Shown: positions 22,996 through 34,137 of the stretch, piece after piece
Layout: every line of letters starts with the position of its first letter
Position numbering within the stretch: position 1 is the stretch's first letter
Assembly (NCBI RefSeq): GCF_035046485.1
Contig: NC_085136.1
Coordinates: forward strand, 163,553,963-163,617,962
Length of the DNA: 64,000 nt
Origin: Aedes albopictus
Taxonomy: Eukaryota; Arthropoda; Insecta; Diptera; Culicidae
Reading direction: 5' to 3'
The notes under the pieces: model-generated
Database searches by the model: none
Seen by the model: only the letters and a program-made list of their open reading frames with translations
What the model was told of the DNA's origin: nothing
Translations under genes and position numbers: made by a program

Positions 22996-24110
22996 CCCAA
23001 GTAACCACAAGCATTATATCATTGCACGAATTAGACTGAATATCAACCTTTGAAATGCGAAATGCAGTAATTCCACACTTGTCATGCAATAATCCTTTAG
23101 ATCGGCATTATCAATGCAAGGATGCATAACATTTTTCTTTACATTAGGGTGTATTAAAAACTGATATACGATAGTTCAATAATTCAACACTGCAAAAACT
23201 GAATAAATGCAATGTAAAAACTAGCAAAGTTTGCTCTAACAATACAAATATAAAAGCTTGACTCTAATGGTAAACAAATGTAATCAAGAAGAGTGAAAAA
23301 CTTTACTGTAGCGGTCATCATCATTTCTGGTTCGACTCCCGACCAACTTAATCCCCGCTTGAACCACCGGTCGACGACTTTCTTCAGCAAAACCTTTTTA
23401 AAGATTACCATTAAATTTGCGCCAACAGAAAGCTGCTATCACATGCCAATGATGATGGAAACCACCGAAGAAACCACAATTAGCATGTGAGCAGTGTGCG
23501 AAGGGTGTTTTAATTTTCTTATTTATATTGATTAAATATATTCTAAAATGCATTACCGTATGTATATATCAGTGATTATCAGAATAAGATTACAGGGATT
23601 GTATCACATATGGCCCAATCGTTTTGCCCTCTACTGCAATGATTGAGACAGAAGAACAGTCTTCTTTTAGTTAATGAAATATCTGTTGTTAACACTGCAG
23701 CAGAAACGGTCCAAGGTGCCAGGGCGTATGGAACTCATCTAGCGGTCTTCATCAATTCTGGTTCGACTCCTGACCCGGCGACAAAAAAATGGTTAAAACA
23801 TTCATGTGTGGGAGCATTAGTACCGTCGATAATGAAGCGGTGCTAAAAATAGATTTTTGTTTTGGTTTTTCGTGTTGCATGTATTTAGCATGTGTAAATG
23901 CAAATGTACAGCACATGCATTTATGTTACTTTAGTAATGACTGTCAACGTGCTGCAATATGTGGCATTAATTTGATTTTAGTGGGGCCCTTTTCGACTTT
24001 AATATTGCTTCAATGAGGTGTTTAAAGTAATGCAGCATGATATTCACAATTTTAAATATAAATATATAGCGAAATTGATGCACTTATATACGGCTTCGTG
24101 GTTACTTGGG
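22996..24110. mobile_element. 1.1-kb element with CCCAAGTAACCAC termini
   Basis: CCCAAGTAACCACAAGC faces GCTTCGTGGTTACTTGGG. Inside, the motif TCTGGTTCGACTCC(C/T)GACC occurs twice (about 23326 and 23757) and looks like a tRNA B-box relic. TGCAATG/CATTGCA-type stems are frequent. No coding capacity seen. Confidence 0.55.
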
Positions 24111-24879
24111 TGGCGTCACAACAAAACCGCTACCTGCATAATGATTGTTGTCCATACTGAAGCGACCGGTAGAATACAAGAAGCCGGTAAATCCACAATA
24201 ATAAAGGATTACCGCAACGTCTTTCAGTGTGGGGAGCTTTCCTCCGTACCCTTAAATTAGGGAAAACCCTAATAAAAATGTATCATACACAGAGCCGTAG
24301 CGTGGTCCCATGGCGCCCTTGGCAAGCATTCAGATTGGCGCCCCACGACAATTGGCTTCTTTAGCGGTGTTGAAATGACTCCTGAATCTGCATGTCAAAC
24401 TGAGCCGAAATCCAAGTTTTCATGAATTTTGGTGCCCGGGAACCTATTTAAAAATCAGTTCGAAGTTTGTATGGGCTCGATTTGTCGAATCAACCTCTCG
24501 TTGCATTTTGTAAAGGGCGGAACTGTCAAGCAGTTGCTCAACTGTCAAAAGGTGATTTCAAAAAATGTCAGAAATTGATATTAGGTACCAAAATAAAATT
24601 CTAAAAATTAAAAAAAAAAGATAGTGGCTCAAAAAAGGTGATCTTTCTTTGAAGGTTGGATTTTGGTGTTCCGAAGAAACAGATTTTCCCCGAATTTTTC
24701 TTTTTTCTTAGAGTATTTTTCAGTTGTGTATTTCTTTAGGAGTTTGAAACGACCTTTTTAATTTTGAATTTATCCTTATTGTTATATAAATTTAAATTTG
24801 CTTTACCAAATAAATTTACCATTGACTTCTTCTGAAGTTAAATCAAAATATTTCCCAGAAAAAAAGTGAATTTTCAGTA

Positions 24880-25180
24880 ATCATTAGACACACCATGGAA
24901 ATGGAAGAATTCCGGGAAAAAATCCTGTAGAACTCTCTTTATATGTTTTTTGTTGGAATCTCCAGAAGAATTCCTGCTGAAATCACTGAATGAACTTCTG
25001 AAACTCTGGAGGAGTTCCTGCAGGAATATTCGGAGGAATACCTGATGAAAACCCGGAAAACATTTCAGCAAGAATTTTCAATTCCTGGAAATCCTAAAAC
25101 AGTCTGTGAAGAATTGCATGTAAGAATTTGTGGAGACCCACTGGAAATGATTTTGAAAGAATTTTTGAAGTAATCCCAAG
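24880..25180. repeat. Decayed minisatellite inside the hAT-like element
   Basis: Words such as GGAATCTCCAGAAGAATTCC and GGAGTTCCTGCAGGAATATT at irregular 24-30 bp spacing belong to the family that fills 1-7560. Confidence 0.7.
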
Positions 25181-25394
25181 GGGATAGACACGTATTAGCA
25201 TAATGAGTGTATTAGAAGTATATTAGTATATTTGCGGTATATTAATGTATATTATTGTACAACAACGTATTACCATCAAAGTAACCGTACTGCTTGAAAT
25301 CAAGGCTGTGACATATGAATCAAAAAACATACATTGTTTATCAAATAAATCGGCAGCAGAGTTTGCTACGATGCGCTAATATATTTTAGTTAAC

Positions 25395-26241
25395 TACACA
25401 CTAAAAAAATCTCAATTTTAATAGTGACACAATTGATCGAACTGCCTGAAAAATCTTTGACACAAACATAAATGTGCCACATTTTTACACTTTTTGTGAC
25501 GTACGTATTAAGTTTATATTGTTTGAGTTCTTCCAGTCATAATTTCAAATCACAGAACTGATAATTTAGTTCTCTATGCTGTAAATTTACGCGTTATGTT
25601 ACAGAAACATAATGATTACTGATGTTGAACTGTCAAACAGCCCCTTACAATATCAGATGAAGACTGCAGACTGCAATGGAAATTTGTTTATTACGAAGGT
25701 GAAACAGCATGAAAACCGCTCATAAATTTAACACCGAGTTGAGCTACAAATTTGGAAATGACAATCCGTTGCCATCTGCCGATGCAGTGGTAAACGAAAA
25801 CAGCCACGCTCAGTCAATCAGAAGGCGGCTTTGTCTGCTTGGCTGCGTACATACATACACGCCAGCAGTGACGACGCGACAGCCGAACTGATGGCAAGCT
25901 CGTTTATGGTAGAAGTTGTTCATCTTCGACTGCCATCTCTGCAACGTACTGAGTCAGCCGAGAGAGCAAGATCGAAAACTGACACTCTGAGGATCGAAGT
26001 TCGATTCCCGAATGGAACTTTTTGTTTTTTTTTTGTTTCAATATTCGGTGCTATAAATAGCACAGTTCTCAATCATGTTTACAAGCAGCCGACGCGCTGA
26101 GCTGTTGCGGTAAAATTACATGAGTCACACATTTTCCGTTTCCTGTAAAAATAAGATCGCACACAATTTTGCGTCAAATGTGTTGCTTTTATATGTCGGA
26201 CTTATATGACACAAAATTACAAGATTTTTTCGAAGTGTGTA
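25395..26241. mobile_element. Inverted-repeat element carrying a tRNA-like unit
   Basis: TACACACTAAAAAAATCTCA at the left and GATTTTTTCGAAGTGTGTA at the right are imperfect inverses; GACAC / GTGTC lie just inside. It is about 847 bp. The tRNA-like unit lies at 25950-26017. Confidence 0.55.
25950..26017 (+). ncRNA. tRNA-like unit with strong B box
   Basis: B box GTTCGATTCC is a perfect consensus. The upstream CAGCCGAGAGAGC is an imperfect A box. T runs (TTTTT, then ten T) begin at about 26019. The anticodon arm is unclear. Probably a SINE head or tRNA relic. Confidence 0.45.
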
Positions 26242-26279
26242 TAATATACTAAGTCAAGAATTGTACGTGTCTGGCCTCT

Positions 26280-26933
26280 TGAGTAATTCCTGATAAAAAA
26301 CTTAAGGATTCTCTCAAGGATATTCTAAAAATCCCCAGAAGGTTTTACGAAGATATCCCTGGAGGAATATTTGAAGAAATTCATGTAAAAAAAAGAAATT
26401 TGGAGAAATTTTGGATGAAATCAATGGCGGATCCAAGTTTTTGATTTTCTGGAGAAGTTTATGGGAAAACTCATGGTTTTATCGAGGTTTTATAGAAGGA
26501 CTCCAGCAGAAATTTATGGAGAAATCTTTAGTGAACATGGAATAATTTTGGAAGAAATCAATGGTAGATTTTCTAAGCGATATGAGAGATTTCTTCTCAG
26601 AGGCATTTCTGAAAAAATCCTGGGTGGGATTGCTAAAGTAATCTCTAAAGGATTTTCTGTAGGAAAAAAGGAAAAAATCTGAAATAAGGTATGGAGAAAT
26701 AGAAGCTTAAACCCCCAGAAAATATATAGAATCTGTGGAGAAATTTCTAAAGGTATCTTGAAGGAAATTTCCAAATTTATTCAAGAAGGATTTTTTGAAA
26801 GAATTTTTTTAAGGGAATTATGGAAGTTTATCTAATAAAATCCTTAGAAAAATATTAGAAGAAAACCTTTAACCAATTTTTGAATAAATTACTAGATAAC
26901 TTCTGAATGTTTCCCTAGAGGTGTTTCTATAGG
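26280..26933. repeat. Decayed minisatellite inside the hAT-like element
   Basis: Repeated GAAATTTATGGAGAAAT, GGAGAAATTTCTAAAGG and related words at 20-30 bp spacing, an AT-drifted version of the window-wide minisatellite. The 73-codon frame at 26461-26682 is a by-product. Confidence 0.6.
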
Positions 26934-27186
26934 CACAGACAAACAGACGTAACACTTCGAACATTTTTCGATTCAAATCATAGTCACGGAAACATATTCG
27001 CCCAATGCTAAAAGGACTAAGTTTGGCCGACCACCAACTAGGTGGCGGTAGTGAGCAAACGTCATATTCGAACAAAAACTATGCGAGCGCCACGGTTGGG
27101 CAGTTGGCCAACTATGAAATTTTGAAAAAGATCGTTAAATCGGTGTACGATGAGAATTATCAGAGTGTTACGTCTGTTTGTCTGTG
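26934..27186. mobile_element. 253-bp MITE, copy 1, 7-bp TSD CTATAGG
   Basis: Starts CACAGACAAACAGACGTAAC and ends GTTACGTCTGTTTGTCTGTG. Flanked by CTATAGG on both sides. Same length as, and closely similar to, the copy at 57315-57567. The interior includes TGGCCGACCACCAACTAGG and GCCACGGTTGGGCA. Confidence 0.9.
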
Positions 27187-27360
27187 CTATAGGTATCCTT
27201 CGAAAAATTTCGAGACGAATCTTCAGAAGAATTTTTGATTTTCGGTTTTGAGTTTCAGTGAGAATTTCTGGAGGAATTGTTTGAGAATTTTTGAAAGAAA
27301 TCCCTATAAGAATTTCTGAAGGAAACCTAGCAAGAAATTGCGAAGAAATACTCAAAATCT
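27187..27360. repeat. Decayed minisatellite, right part
   Basis: GAATTTCTGGAGGAATTG, GAAATCCCTATAAGAATTTC and similar words continue the series interrupted by the 253-bp MITE. Confidence 0.6.
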
Positions 27361-27474
27361 ATAAAATAAAATATCATCATCCTATTTTCTTCTAGCCTTA
27401 GGCCTTTTCGGCGCCCCTCTGAGGCTGGCGCCCTTGGCGGGGGCCAACCTGGCCAACCGCACGCTACGGCTCTG

Positions 27475-27792
27475 ATCATACACTGGCGATTGGGTGAATG
27501 ATTGTATCATTCCGTGTATGATCAAGATGATAACGCGAAAGGGTTGTTAAGCACGTTGTAAATATCATATTTTTTCTATTAGGGAAGGACATTAGAAATA
27601 CTTTTGGGTTAATTAAAATATAAATACGTGTTGTCTTGATTTTCCGTGTATAGCTTGACATATATATTTTGATGCGTTTATGTTGGTACGACTGGTTTGT
27701 TTAATATTTCTCTTTCTTTCGCTCTTTGGTCAAGGTATGTTAGAGAGAACGAGAAGCATAATAAATTTACCGCAAGAAATGGCTCTGTGAAC
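27475..27792. other. Gene-free stretch
   Basis: Unique-looking AT-rich sequence. I see no feature. Confidence 0.5.
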
Positions 27793-28016
27793 TATAGACA
27801 CTATAGATTCCATAGACTCGCGGAGGCAAAGACAACTGTAGCCAAACGAACTGTCAGTTCGTGTAGCCAAACGAGCATGACGTCACGATTTCAGTAGCGA
27901 CAATGGATTGCGTGACGTCATATTCGCTCGGTACACTCTAAATTCACGGCAAAACACACTAAAATCGAATTGCTCAACCATGTCTCCGCGAGTCTATGGA
28001 ATCTATAGTGTCTATA
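27793..28016. mobile_element. 224-bp MITE
   Basis: TATAGACACTATAGATTCCA faces TGGAATCTATAGTGTCTATA, and TAGACTCGCGGAG faces CTCCGCGAGTCTA. The interior has two TGACGTCA-like motifs. No coding capacity. Confidence 0.85.
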
Positions 28017-28021
28017 CTGTG

Positions 28022-28188
28022 AGGGCTTGTTCACAAATGTCATAACGCTGGAGGGGGTGGGTGGGTGTACTTCATGGTGTTACAGCTCGAACAAAAAAAT
28101 TTTCTTCCCATATGAACAATGTTACGAAGGGGTGGGTGGGTGTCAAAAAAGGCCAATTTTGGCGTTATGACATTTGTGAATGAACCCT
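28022..28188. mobile_element. 167-bp MITE
   Basis: AGGGCTTGTTCACAAATGTC faces GACATTTGTGAATGAACCCT, and ATAACGC faces GCGTTAT. G-rich GGGTGGGTGGGTGT blocks occur in each half. It abuts the previous MITE, separated by only a few bases. Confidence 0.85.
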
Positions 28189-28542
28189 GAACGTGTTCCA
28201 CGTTCTTACACAATAATTTTACCATAGGAGCAATATGTAAAAAAATGTTTTATAAGAAAGGTATAATAATCTTGAAAATCAATGATAAAATTTATTTGCA
28301 TTTAATGCACAGAGTGATACAACTTGGATACAACTGAAGTGATAAAATAAGACTTTGAGTAGGTATATAAAATATCTACTTCGAAATAGTTAGAAAATTT
28401 ATTATATGAACAATAGTGAAGTATTCCGCATTTAGTTCACCACTGGACTGCGAACTGCGACTTCGTAAGTGCGAAAACGTAAATAAAAGTGCGCGATTGC
28501 ATCAAATCAGGTTGATGTCCTCGGCGCACTATTTCTTCAATC

Positions 28543-28940
28543 TACACTCAACCAAAAAACCTTAAGATTTCCATAAGGCCCAACTTATGAAACGGCCTTT
28601 AAATAATTCATGATGATTCGGATGAATTTCATAAGGTCGCTCTATGACGTAAAATCGTCTCACAGCTTGGCTTTTATTGATGTTTAGCAGCATGGTATAT
28701 TCAAGCGTCGGTAGCCGCGTGGATAAAACACGGGCTCGGTGATCCCGACGTTCATGGATCGAATCCAGTCTGCATCATTTTAAGATTTTTTTGTTTTTTT
28801 CATAAGTCTATCTTATGAAATTTTTCATAGCAAGCACGATCGATTTTCATAAGGACTTCTTATAGCATCCATAAGAATTAGTTATAGCAAATTTTCATAA
28901 GGTATTTCGATGAATTTCGCTAGGTTTTTTCGCTGAGTGT
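28543..28940. mobile_element. MITE with tRNA-like core, nested
   Basis: TACACTCAACCAAAAAACCT faces AGGTTTTTTCGCTGAGTGTA. CATAAG/CTTATG words recur throughout. The tRNA-like unit lies at 28705-28775. Confidence 0.75.
28705..28775 (+). ncRNA. tRNA-like unit inside the nested MITE
   Basis: TAGCCGCGTGGATA is an A-box-like segment. TGGATCGAATCCA forms a perfect T-arm stem and its GGATCGAATCC differs from the B-box consensus by one base. T runs (TTTT, seven T, seven T) follow from 28777. Not a recognisable functional tRNA isotype. Confidence 0.5.
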
Positions 28941-29053
28941 ATGGTGAACAAGTGCTCTGAAGACACCGAGTTGATTAGATGCAATCGCGCACTTTTATTA
29001 GCGTTTTCGCACTCGTGAAAACTAGTGCGATAGTCCAGTGGTGAACTAAATGC

Positions 29054-29334
29054 GCTATATTGTATGAATTAAATTTAATTTTATGTGGGACATTGAACAA
29101 CAGTTACTAAAATTTATCTTCATTTGCATGTTTACAAATTCACGGTGTACGTTGGCAATCTGACAGTGACAGATTAATGTTTACTACTCTGCATCTCTTT
29201 CACTCGCATGGTAATTCAGTTGATTGATGTCATTTTTTTTCATATCACGATAACATCTCACTCTCGCCTACAGCGTTGCCCGTTTGTTGCGTTCGTGTTT
29301 TGGCTTCGTGTATCGTTCGGGTGTTTTCGGTGGT
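29054..29334. other. Sequence upstream of the heat-shock elements
   Basis: No gene. AT-rich sequence that becomes GC-richer from about 29260, as expected on approaching a promoter. Confidence 0.4.
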
Positions 29335-29347
29335 GAACTTTCTAGAA
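29335..29347. promoter_or_regulatory. Heat-shock element 1
   Basis: GAACTTTCTAGAA has three perfectly spaced inverted 5-bp modules (GAAnnTTCnnGAA), the binding-site form for heat-shock factor. It is about 120 bp upstream of a TCAGT initiator. Confidence 0.7.
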
Positions 29348-29392
29348 ACTGACTGAATCGAACAGCATCGAACACGGCCACCAGCAGTACGG

Positions 29393-29405
29393 TTCCAGAA
29401 CGTTC
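29393..29405. promoter_or_regulatory. Heat-shock element 2
   Basis: TTCCAGAACGTTC is a perfect three-module site in the alternate register (TTCnnGAAnnTTC). Two perfect sites 45 bp apart suggest a genuine heat-inducible promoter. The nearest gene that would fit is the DnaJ gene downstream. Confidence 0.7.
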
Positions 29406-29453
29406 TCAGGCCTGGTCTGGTGTTGCTGCTGCGTGTGTTGGTAAGTGGTGCTT

Positions 29454-29873
29454 TCAGTATGGGTGTTCTGTGCCTGCATCTGGTGGGGAAGGAAGAATCG
29501 TGCCGGAGTCTCCTCCGCCAGTAGTGAATCAGTAACTCCAGAGAAAAAGCATTTTGCGAAAGCGAAAAAACGCGCTGCGCTGAATACAACGGTCGTGCGA
29601 ATTAAAATAAATATAACTCGGTTCCTTACGTAAAGCGACGGGCAACGCAAAAAGTGGAAATTTTCTAGCAGGGGAAATCCGGGCCAGTGCTGCAGTGTGA
29701 AGTGACTGACGGAAAAGTGCAAAAATCGATAAATTTCTTCTCCCGAACAAGGAAACGGGACCGAGTTTTATGTAACGCGGTGGTGCATCGGAAGAGAAAA
29801 AAAACTGCACCTCACTCGATTTGAAAGTCGGAAGTAATTTTATCTTTGATACCCGACGTTTTGCATCAGCATC
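29454..29873 (+). promoter_or_regulatory. Candidate transcription start and non-coding first exon of the DnaJ gene
   Basis: TCAGT at 29454-29458 fits the arthropod initiator. GC-richer, non-repetitive sequence then runs to a good splice donor, ATC|GTAAGTAA at 29873/29874; an alternative donor TTG|GTAAGT lies at 29440 if transcription starts further upstream. The next matching acceptor before the DnaJ ATG is at 38617, so the leader intron would be about 8.7 kb. Linkage to the DnaJ gene is inferred from orientation, heat-shock elements and the untranslated acceptor at 38617. Confidence 0.45.
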
Positions 29874-30586
29874 GTAAGTAATAAAACCAAAAATCGTCGG
29901 CGAATCCCAGAAACCGCAAAGGAAATTTCTAGTAGATTCGACGGTGTCCCCCGAAGAAGGGTGCGACGGAATAGAAAATGGTTATTATTTCATTCACTTT
30001 TCTCCCTTGCTAATGTTAGGAAATCGATTTTTCTTCCATTGCTAGACTGTTTCACTTATTAATGAAGTCGGGAAAATGGCATGAAAAGCCTCTTCCGGGT
30101 TCGCCTCATCGGGATCGATCCCCGCAGAAAGGAAACGCCATTAGCCGTGAACTTCGATACCGCGTCGAGTGTCAATGCGTGGTTTAATGATGATTCGAGA
30201 AAAACGTGTTCGTCGTCCGTGACAACAAAGAAAAGGTCCGGTGGCCTTTTGGGCCGGTGCTCCCAACAGCTGTTCGGCTTGCTTCCGTTTTCCATCCGAT
30301 GGGAACCACCCGTGACGGATGTGTCCGTTGTTTGGAGGATTTTGTTTTACCGAGAACAATTCCACCCGAATGCGAAAACATTTTTTGCAAATAGAAAAAA
30401 GCGTTTTCAAGTCGCCATTTTGTTTCGTCAGTCATCGTCGGGTTTTCGTCTTCATAAAGTACCGTGCATCCGCGTTAATTTGAACGACACCGCATGCAAA
30501 CCAACGGGGTTCGTTTTTAATTTAAATCAATTTTTTTAACCTGTGAGCAGGGATGCCAGGTGATGTTTTGAAAATCTGTATCGCTA
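29874..30586. other. Proximal leader intron, no recognised feature
   Basis: Non-repetitive sequence with frames open on both strands (for example 30081-30539 plus) but no family signature. From about 30550, CAGGGATGCCAGG may be the edge of a hAT-like element surrounding the next entry. Confidence 0.4.
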
Positions 30587-31555
30587 GGGGTAGGCGGGGC
30601 AATATGGACACCCTAAGGTTTTTGCCAACTTTACCTGGCAAGATGTCAAAAAAGTTTAGTTTTTTGATACATGTATCCTTTTAAAGTCTATTTAGCATCT
30701 ATTGCATAAGAATGCTCACGAAGAAAAATGATTTATCCACTTCAAAAAATGTTTCGAAAAATGTTAGTTTTTCATGATCGTCTTCAAGCATACGGGGCAG
30801 AATGGACACCCCCATGGGGCAATATGGACACCATGAGACTTTTACGAATTTCGTACATTATTTACACCTGTAAAGTCATTTCATTACAAAACAACTATTA
30901 TGGATGAATAATACGCCGAAGTAGTTCATTTTTGTTCAGTTAATTTAAGTTCAGGCTGATTTGGATAAAGCTTCGTTTTTGTCGGCATGTACAGCTGTGC
31001 CTTGAACAACTATTTTCCACTTCTGTCGTTTTTTGACCAATTTGTTTCACCCTCTGTCTACTATAGTGAACATTCAACCGAAAATATACTGAAATCGAAG
31101 AATTTGGTTAATTTGTGATTTAGGTTATATTTTTCCCTTACCGCTTCTTTCAAAAAGGTGAGTGTCCATGTTGCCCCGGCAGCAGAAGATATTTCCAAAC
31201 TTGATTTTTGATATAATAAAGAAGAAAATATAAACATGTTAAACATGTAGATACAGCAAAACTACTTGCATGTGTTCTAGAAATATCAGGTTTTAATCGA
31301 CCTGCAATAAATTAATCACTAAATCTTATTTTAGATGGTGTGGAAATTATAATTTCCATGCATAAAAAACGGAGGACGCAACTTTTTCGTGTAAAATCAA
31401 GCATAATTTTAATTTCGAATGTTTATTTCCTGAAACTACGTTTTAGACAAATGGACTATATTCTCCATTCATTAAAAATTCAAAATAGTTCGCATATTTC
31501 AAAAAACTGAGGGTGTCCATTCTGCCCCGGGTGTCCATAATGCCCCGCCTACCCC
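30587..31555. mobile_element. TA-flanked element with GGGGTAGGCGGGGCA termini
   Basis: GGGGTAGGCGGGGCAATATG faces CATAATGCCCCGCCTACCCC, each flanked by TA. The motif ATGGACACCC, or its inverse GGGTGTCCAT, recurs at both ends and internally, usually next to GGGGCA/TGCCCC. About 970 bp, AT-rich interior, no transposase. TA duplication fits the Tc1/mariner-pogo group but is not proof. Flanking copies of AAATCTGTAT suggest insertion into another repeat. Confidence 0.7.
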
Positions 31556-31557
31556 TA

Positions 31558-32197
31558 TTTCCAAAAATCTGTATCCCATACAAAAATAAAAAGCTCCTCT
31601 AGCTCAAAAATCTGTATTTCATATAAAACGAAATCTGTACGGATGCTCAAAAATCTATATAATACAGATAAATCTGTGCCTGTGAGAGAAATGTAATTTT
31701 CAACTTATTTTATTTTCTGGTTTGTTTTGATTATGCGTTCCGCTTCACTGTGTTGCAAGTTGCAGATTAGCGGGGGTCAAATTAAAATGTTCCGATTGAA
31801 AGCGGTCAAACTAACGGAGGTACACGGTGCTGCGATGGAACACCTTGCTGATGTGTGGATGGCTGATACGGGGAGGAAAATCATCTGTGTACCTTTTAGA
31901 TGTACCTGGCTGCTAAGCAAAATCAAAATGTTGCCGCTGATTAGACCATGGCGTTCGCATATCAAGGTGCCACTGTGTGTGACTCAGCAACTCAATAAGA
32001 TATGGCAACCAGGGAAGCATACGTAGCGTTAAAAGTCCCCGAACACAGTGATGTTTATAAATAGTTCCGAGGGAAGAGCGCAGCCGTTGTAACGGTCCTA
32101 GGTAATTGAAAAGTGTTATCAATCAATTATTGTAAAGGACTAGATATACCGATGTATTCAAAATCCTGTCCTACGACACTTTAATCACATGCTTAAT
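31558..32197. other. Leader intron, no recognised feature
   Basis: The left part repeats AAAATCTGTAT words, the remnant of the element into which 30587-31555 inserted. The 99-codon frame at 31727-32026 has no recognisable family. Confidence 0.4.
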
Positions 32198-32201
32198 TTA
32201 A

Positions 32202-32735
32202 CCCTTTATAAGGCAATGGCAACTATATTGCCACCTACTGTTTGTATTTTTTTTTTTCTGTTTTATAGCAATTTATTTCAAACTTATTTTTTTTTTGGTT
32301 TATGCAAAATTGTGATTACTAACAACGCCTGATATTTTTTTGGCACTAAACAAAGCTTTAACAACAATTTAGTAGCCATTTGTAGTCTCAAAAATGGCTA
32401 AATTTGACCGCGTGAAGAAAATAAGCTCAAACTTATTGTAAAATTATAGGTTTGGTAAATATTTTAAGAAATAATCATATGGGTTGACATGAGCTGAACT
32501 ACGCTGTTTATATTATGGGTAAGGCCCTAATCCGCTCTAAAATCTCTTTTCCGACTTTTTGTCGAAGTCAAAAGAAGAAAAGTACCCTAAACGGGCAGTG
32601 GCAACTATATTGCCACCTAGATTTTTGAGAGTTACTTTCAAACAAAAATTGTTTTGTTCATGTAACCATGTATATAATCATTTCCATAATAGTATGCGTT
32701 GACAACTCTTCTAGTTTTCTCGGCCTTATAAAGGG
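32202..32735. mobile_element. piggyBac-like MITE with TTAA duplication
   Basis: TTAA (32198-32201) then CCCTTTATAAGGC; right end GCCTTATAAAGGG then TTAA (32736-32739). CCC-type ends with a TTAA duplication are typical of piggyBac elements. The block GGCAACTATATTGCCACCTA occurs inside both ends (about 32219 and 32600) and is itself a hairpin. No coding capacity. Confidence 0.85.
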
Positions 32736-32899
32736 TTAATCAAGAAATTTTCTTAGGCTTCCATTTGAAAAGTGCCTAAGTGACTAAGTGTAAAACGTAA
32801 ACAAAGTAGTTTTTTCGCGCTTAGTCTTGGCCTTGGGGCAATATGCACTGGTTGTTTTTTTTTTCAGTAACTCCCAAAGCATTCGTTGACATTCAAATG

Positions 32900-33019
32900 T
32901 TGTTCAACGGCGTAGGTTTTATTTGCTCGAAGTCGTTGCATCCTGCTCTGACTCATTAAACGGGTTAGAGCGAGATGAAGCAACTTCCAGCATGTTGTTA
33001 AACCTACGTCCTTGAACAA
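32900..33019. repeat. 120-bp palindrome
   Basis: TTGTTCAACGGCGTAGGTTT faces AAACCTACGTCCTTGAACAA, and GTTGCATC..GCTCTGA faces TTAGAGC..GAAGCAAC. MITE-like hairpin. Confidence 0.7.
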
Positions 33020-33122
33020 GACTTATGCCTGCACAGTCCTTTGAGTGACAAGTAAGTTAACCCTAAAAGGGATACCTGGGGTATGCAATAGGACATTAGC
33101 GTGAGACACAAAAGGACATTTT

Positions 33123-33752
33123 ACTCCTGTACACTTTTTGAGTTCCATTTTGGCCCCATATCAACTGTGCAAAATTTCAACTCGATCGGAGAAGCTATAT
33201 TTTAGCGCCAGCCGTTTTAAGTTTTCATACGATTTACTAAGGGGAAAATCACTTTTTCAAAGAAAAATCGCCACAGGTTGCCCCTTAACCCTTAAAAATA
33301 TATCGATGTATGATTTCTGTTGGAAATTTTACGAGGAACAAACTCTCTGAAGACCGCAAAGCGATCTAAGGCATGTGGAAAAAGTTATTGACTGAAAACC
33401 GAATGGTATGCCTATGCTGTTTAACATGTAAAGAATAACAATAAATAACAAAATCTCGTCATTTTATCGATCGGGTAAGGCTTAATAACTTTTTGCACGA
33501 ATATCGTATCGCTTTGCGGTCTTCGGAGGTCTGATTCCTCGTGAAGTTATCCACAGAAATCATTCAACGACTTATTTTTAGCGATCAATGGGTGACCTCA
33601 AGCGATTTTTCTTTGAAGAAGTAAGTTTTCCCCATAGTAAATCGTATGAAAAACTAAGAATGGCGGGCGCTAAAATATAGTTTCATCGATCGATCTAAAA
33701 TTGTGCACAGTTGATATGGGACCAAAATGGAACTAAAAAAGTATACAGGAGT
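33123..33752. mobile_element. 630-bp foldback element
   Basis: ACTCCTGTACACTTTTTGAG faces CTAAAAAAGTATACAGGAGT. Arms of about 250-300 bp match inward (CCATATCAACTGTGCA / TGCACAGTTGATATGG; GACCGCAAAGCGAT / ATCGCTTTGCGGTC). A transcript through it would form a long hairpin. Confidence 0.8.
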
Positions 33753-34053
33753 GGGAGTTTTTCCATTTTTTATATTTTCCCATATAAACCGTGTACCAGG
33801 CTAATAGGACATACAGTCACCTAAAACATGCACTTCAAAATCATTGAATCAATAATTGTAAGATATTTGATTGCCTTAATGCAAAAAGATATACAGGCAG
33901 TTTTCATTAAATTGCTTCCGGTTAGGTTTTATGTACAATCATATTATAAGCGTATTAGTAAATTTACAAAATATTCAACTGGTTTTTAAGGAAGATAAGC
34001 GACGAATTTTCCAACGTTGTTCTCAGTCAAACTGCTAAGTTTTCATCATATAC

Positions 34054-34137
34054 TATACTGCTCCCATTCGCACAACAGCCCCATGTGAATAGGAAACTCT
34101 GCAAACATAGGACTGTTATGCGAATAGGGGCAGTATA
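34054..34137. mobile_element. 84-bp hairpin, copy 1
   Basis: TATACTGCTCCCATTCGCAC faces the near-inverse GCGAATAGGGGCAGTATA. Same length and design as 34478-34561. The two could also be the ends of one 508-bp element. Confidence 0.65.

Larger units (their letters stand above)
24290..27474. mobile_element. hAT-like element, 3185 bp, exact 8-bp TSD
   Basis: Ends CAGAGCCGTAGCGTG / CACGCTACGGCTCTG are perfect 15-bp inverses with further GC-rich similarity inside (GGCGCCC.. GGCC). Flanks are ATCATACA on both sides (24282-24289 and 27475-27482). No transposase is recognisable. The cargo is decayed minisatellite (24880-25180, 26280-26933, 27187-27360), an inverted-repeat element with a tRNA-like unit (25395-26241) and a 253-bp MITE (26934-27186). 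Confidence 0.85.
28428..29053. mobile_element. Foldback element, interrupted by a second MITE
   Basis: GCATTTAGTTCACCACTGGA faces TCCAGTGGTGAACTAAATGC, with inner arms AAAAGTGCGCGATTGCATC / GATGCAATCGCGCACTTTT. Its loop is occupied by the element at 28543-28940. Confidence 0.85.

Noticed and set aside
29245..29722. Minus-strand frames of 114 and 126 codons over the heat-shock-element region
   Set aside because: Overlap a probable promoter and leader, no family signature, and two frames overlap each other.
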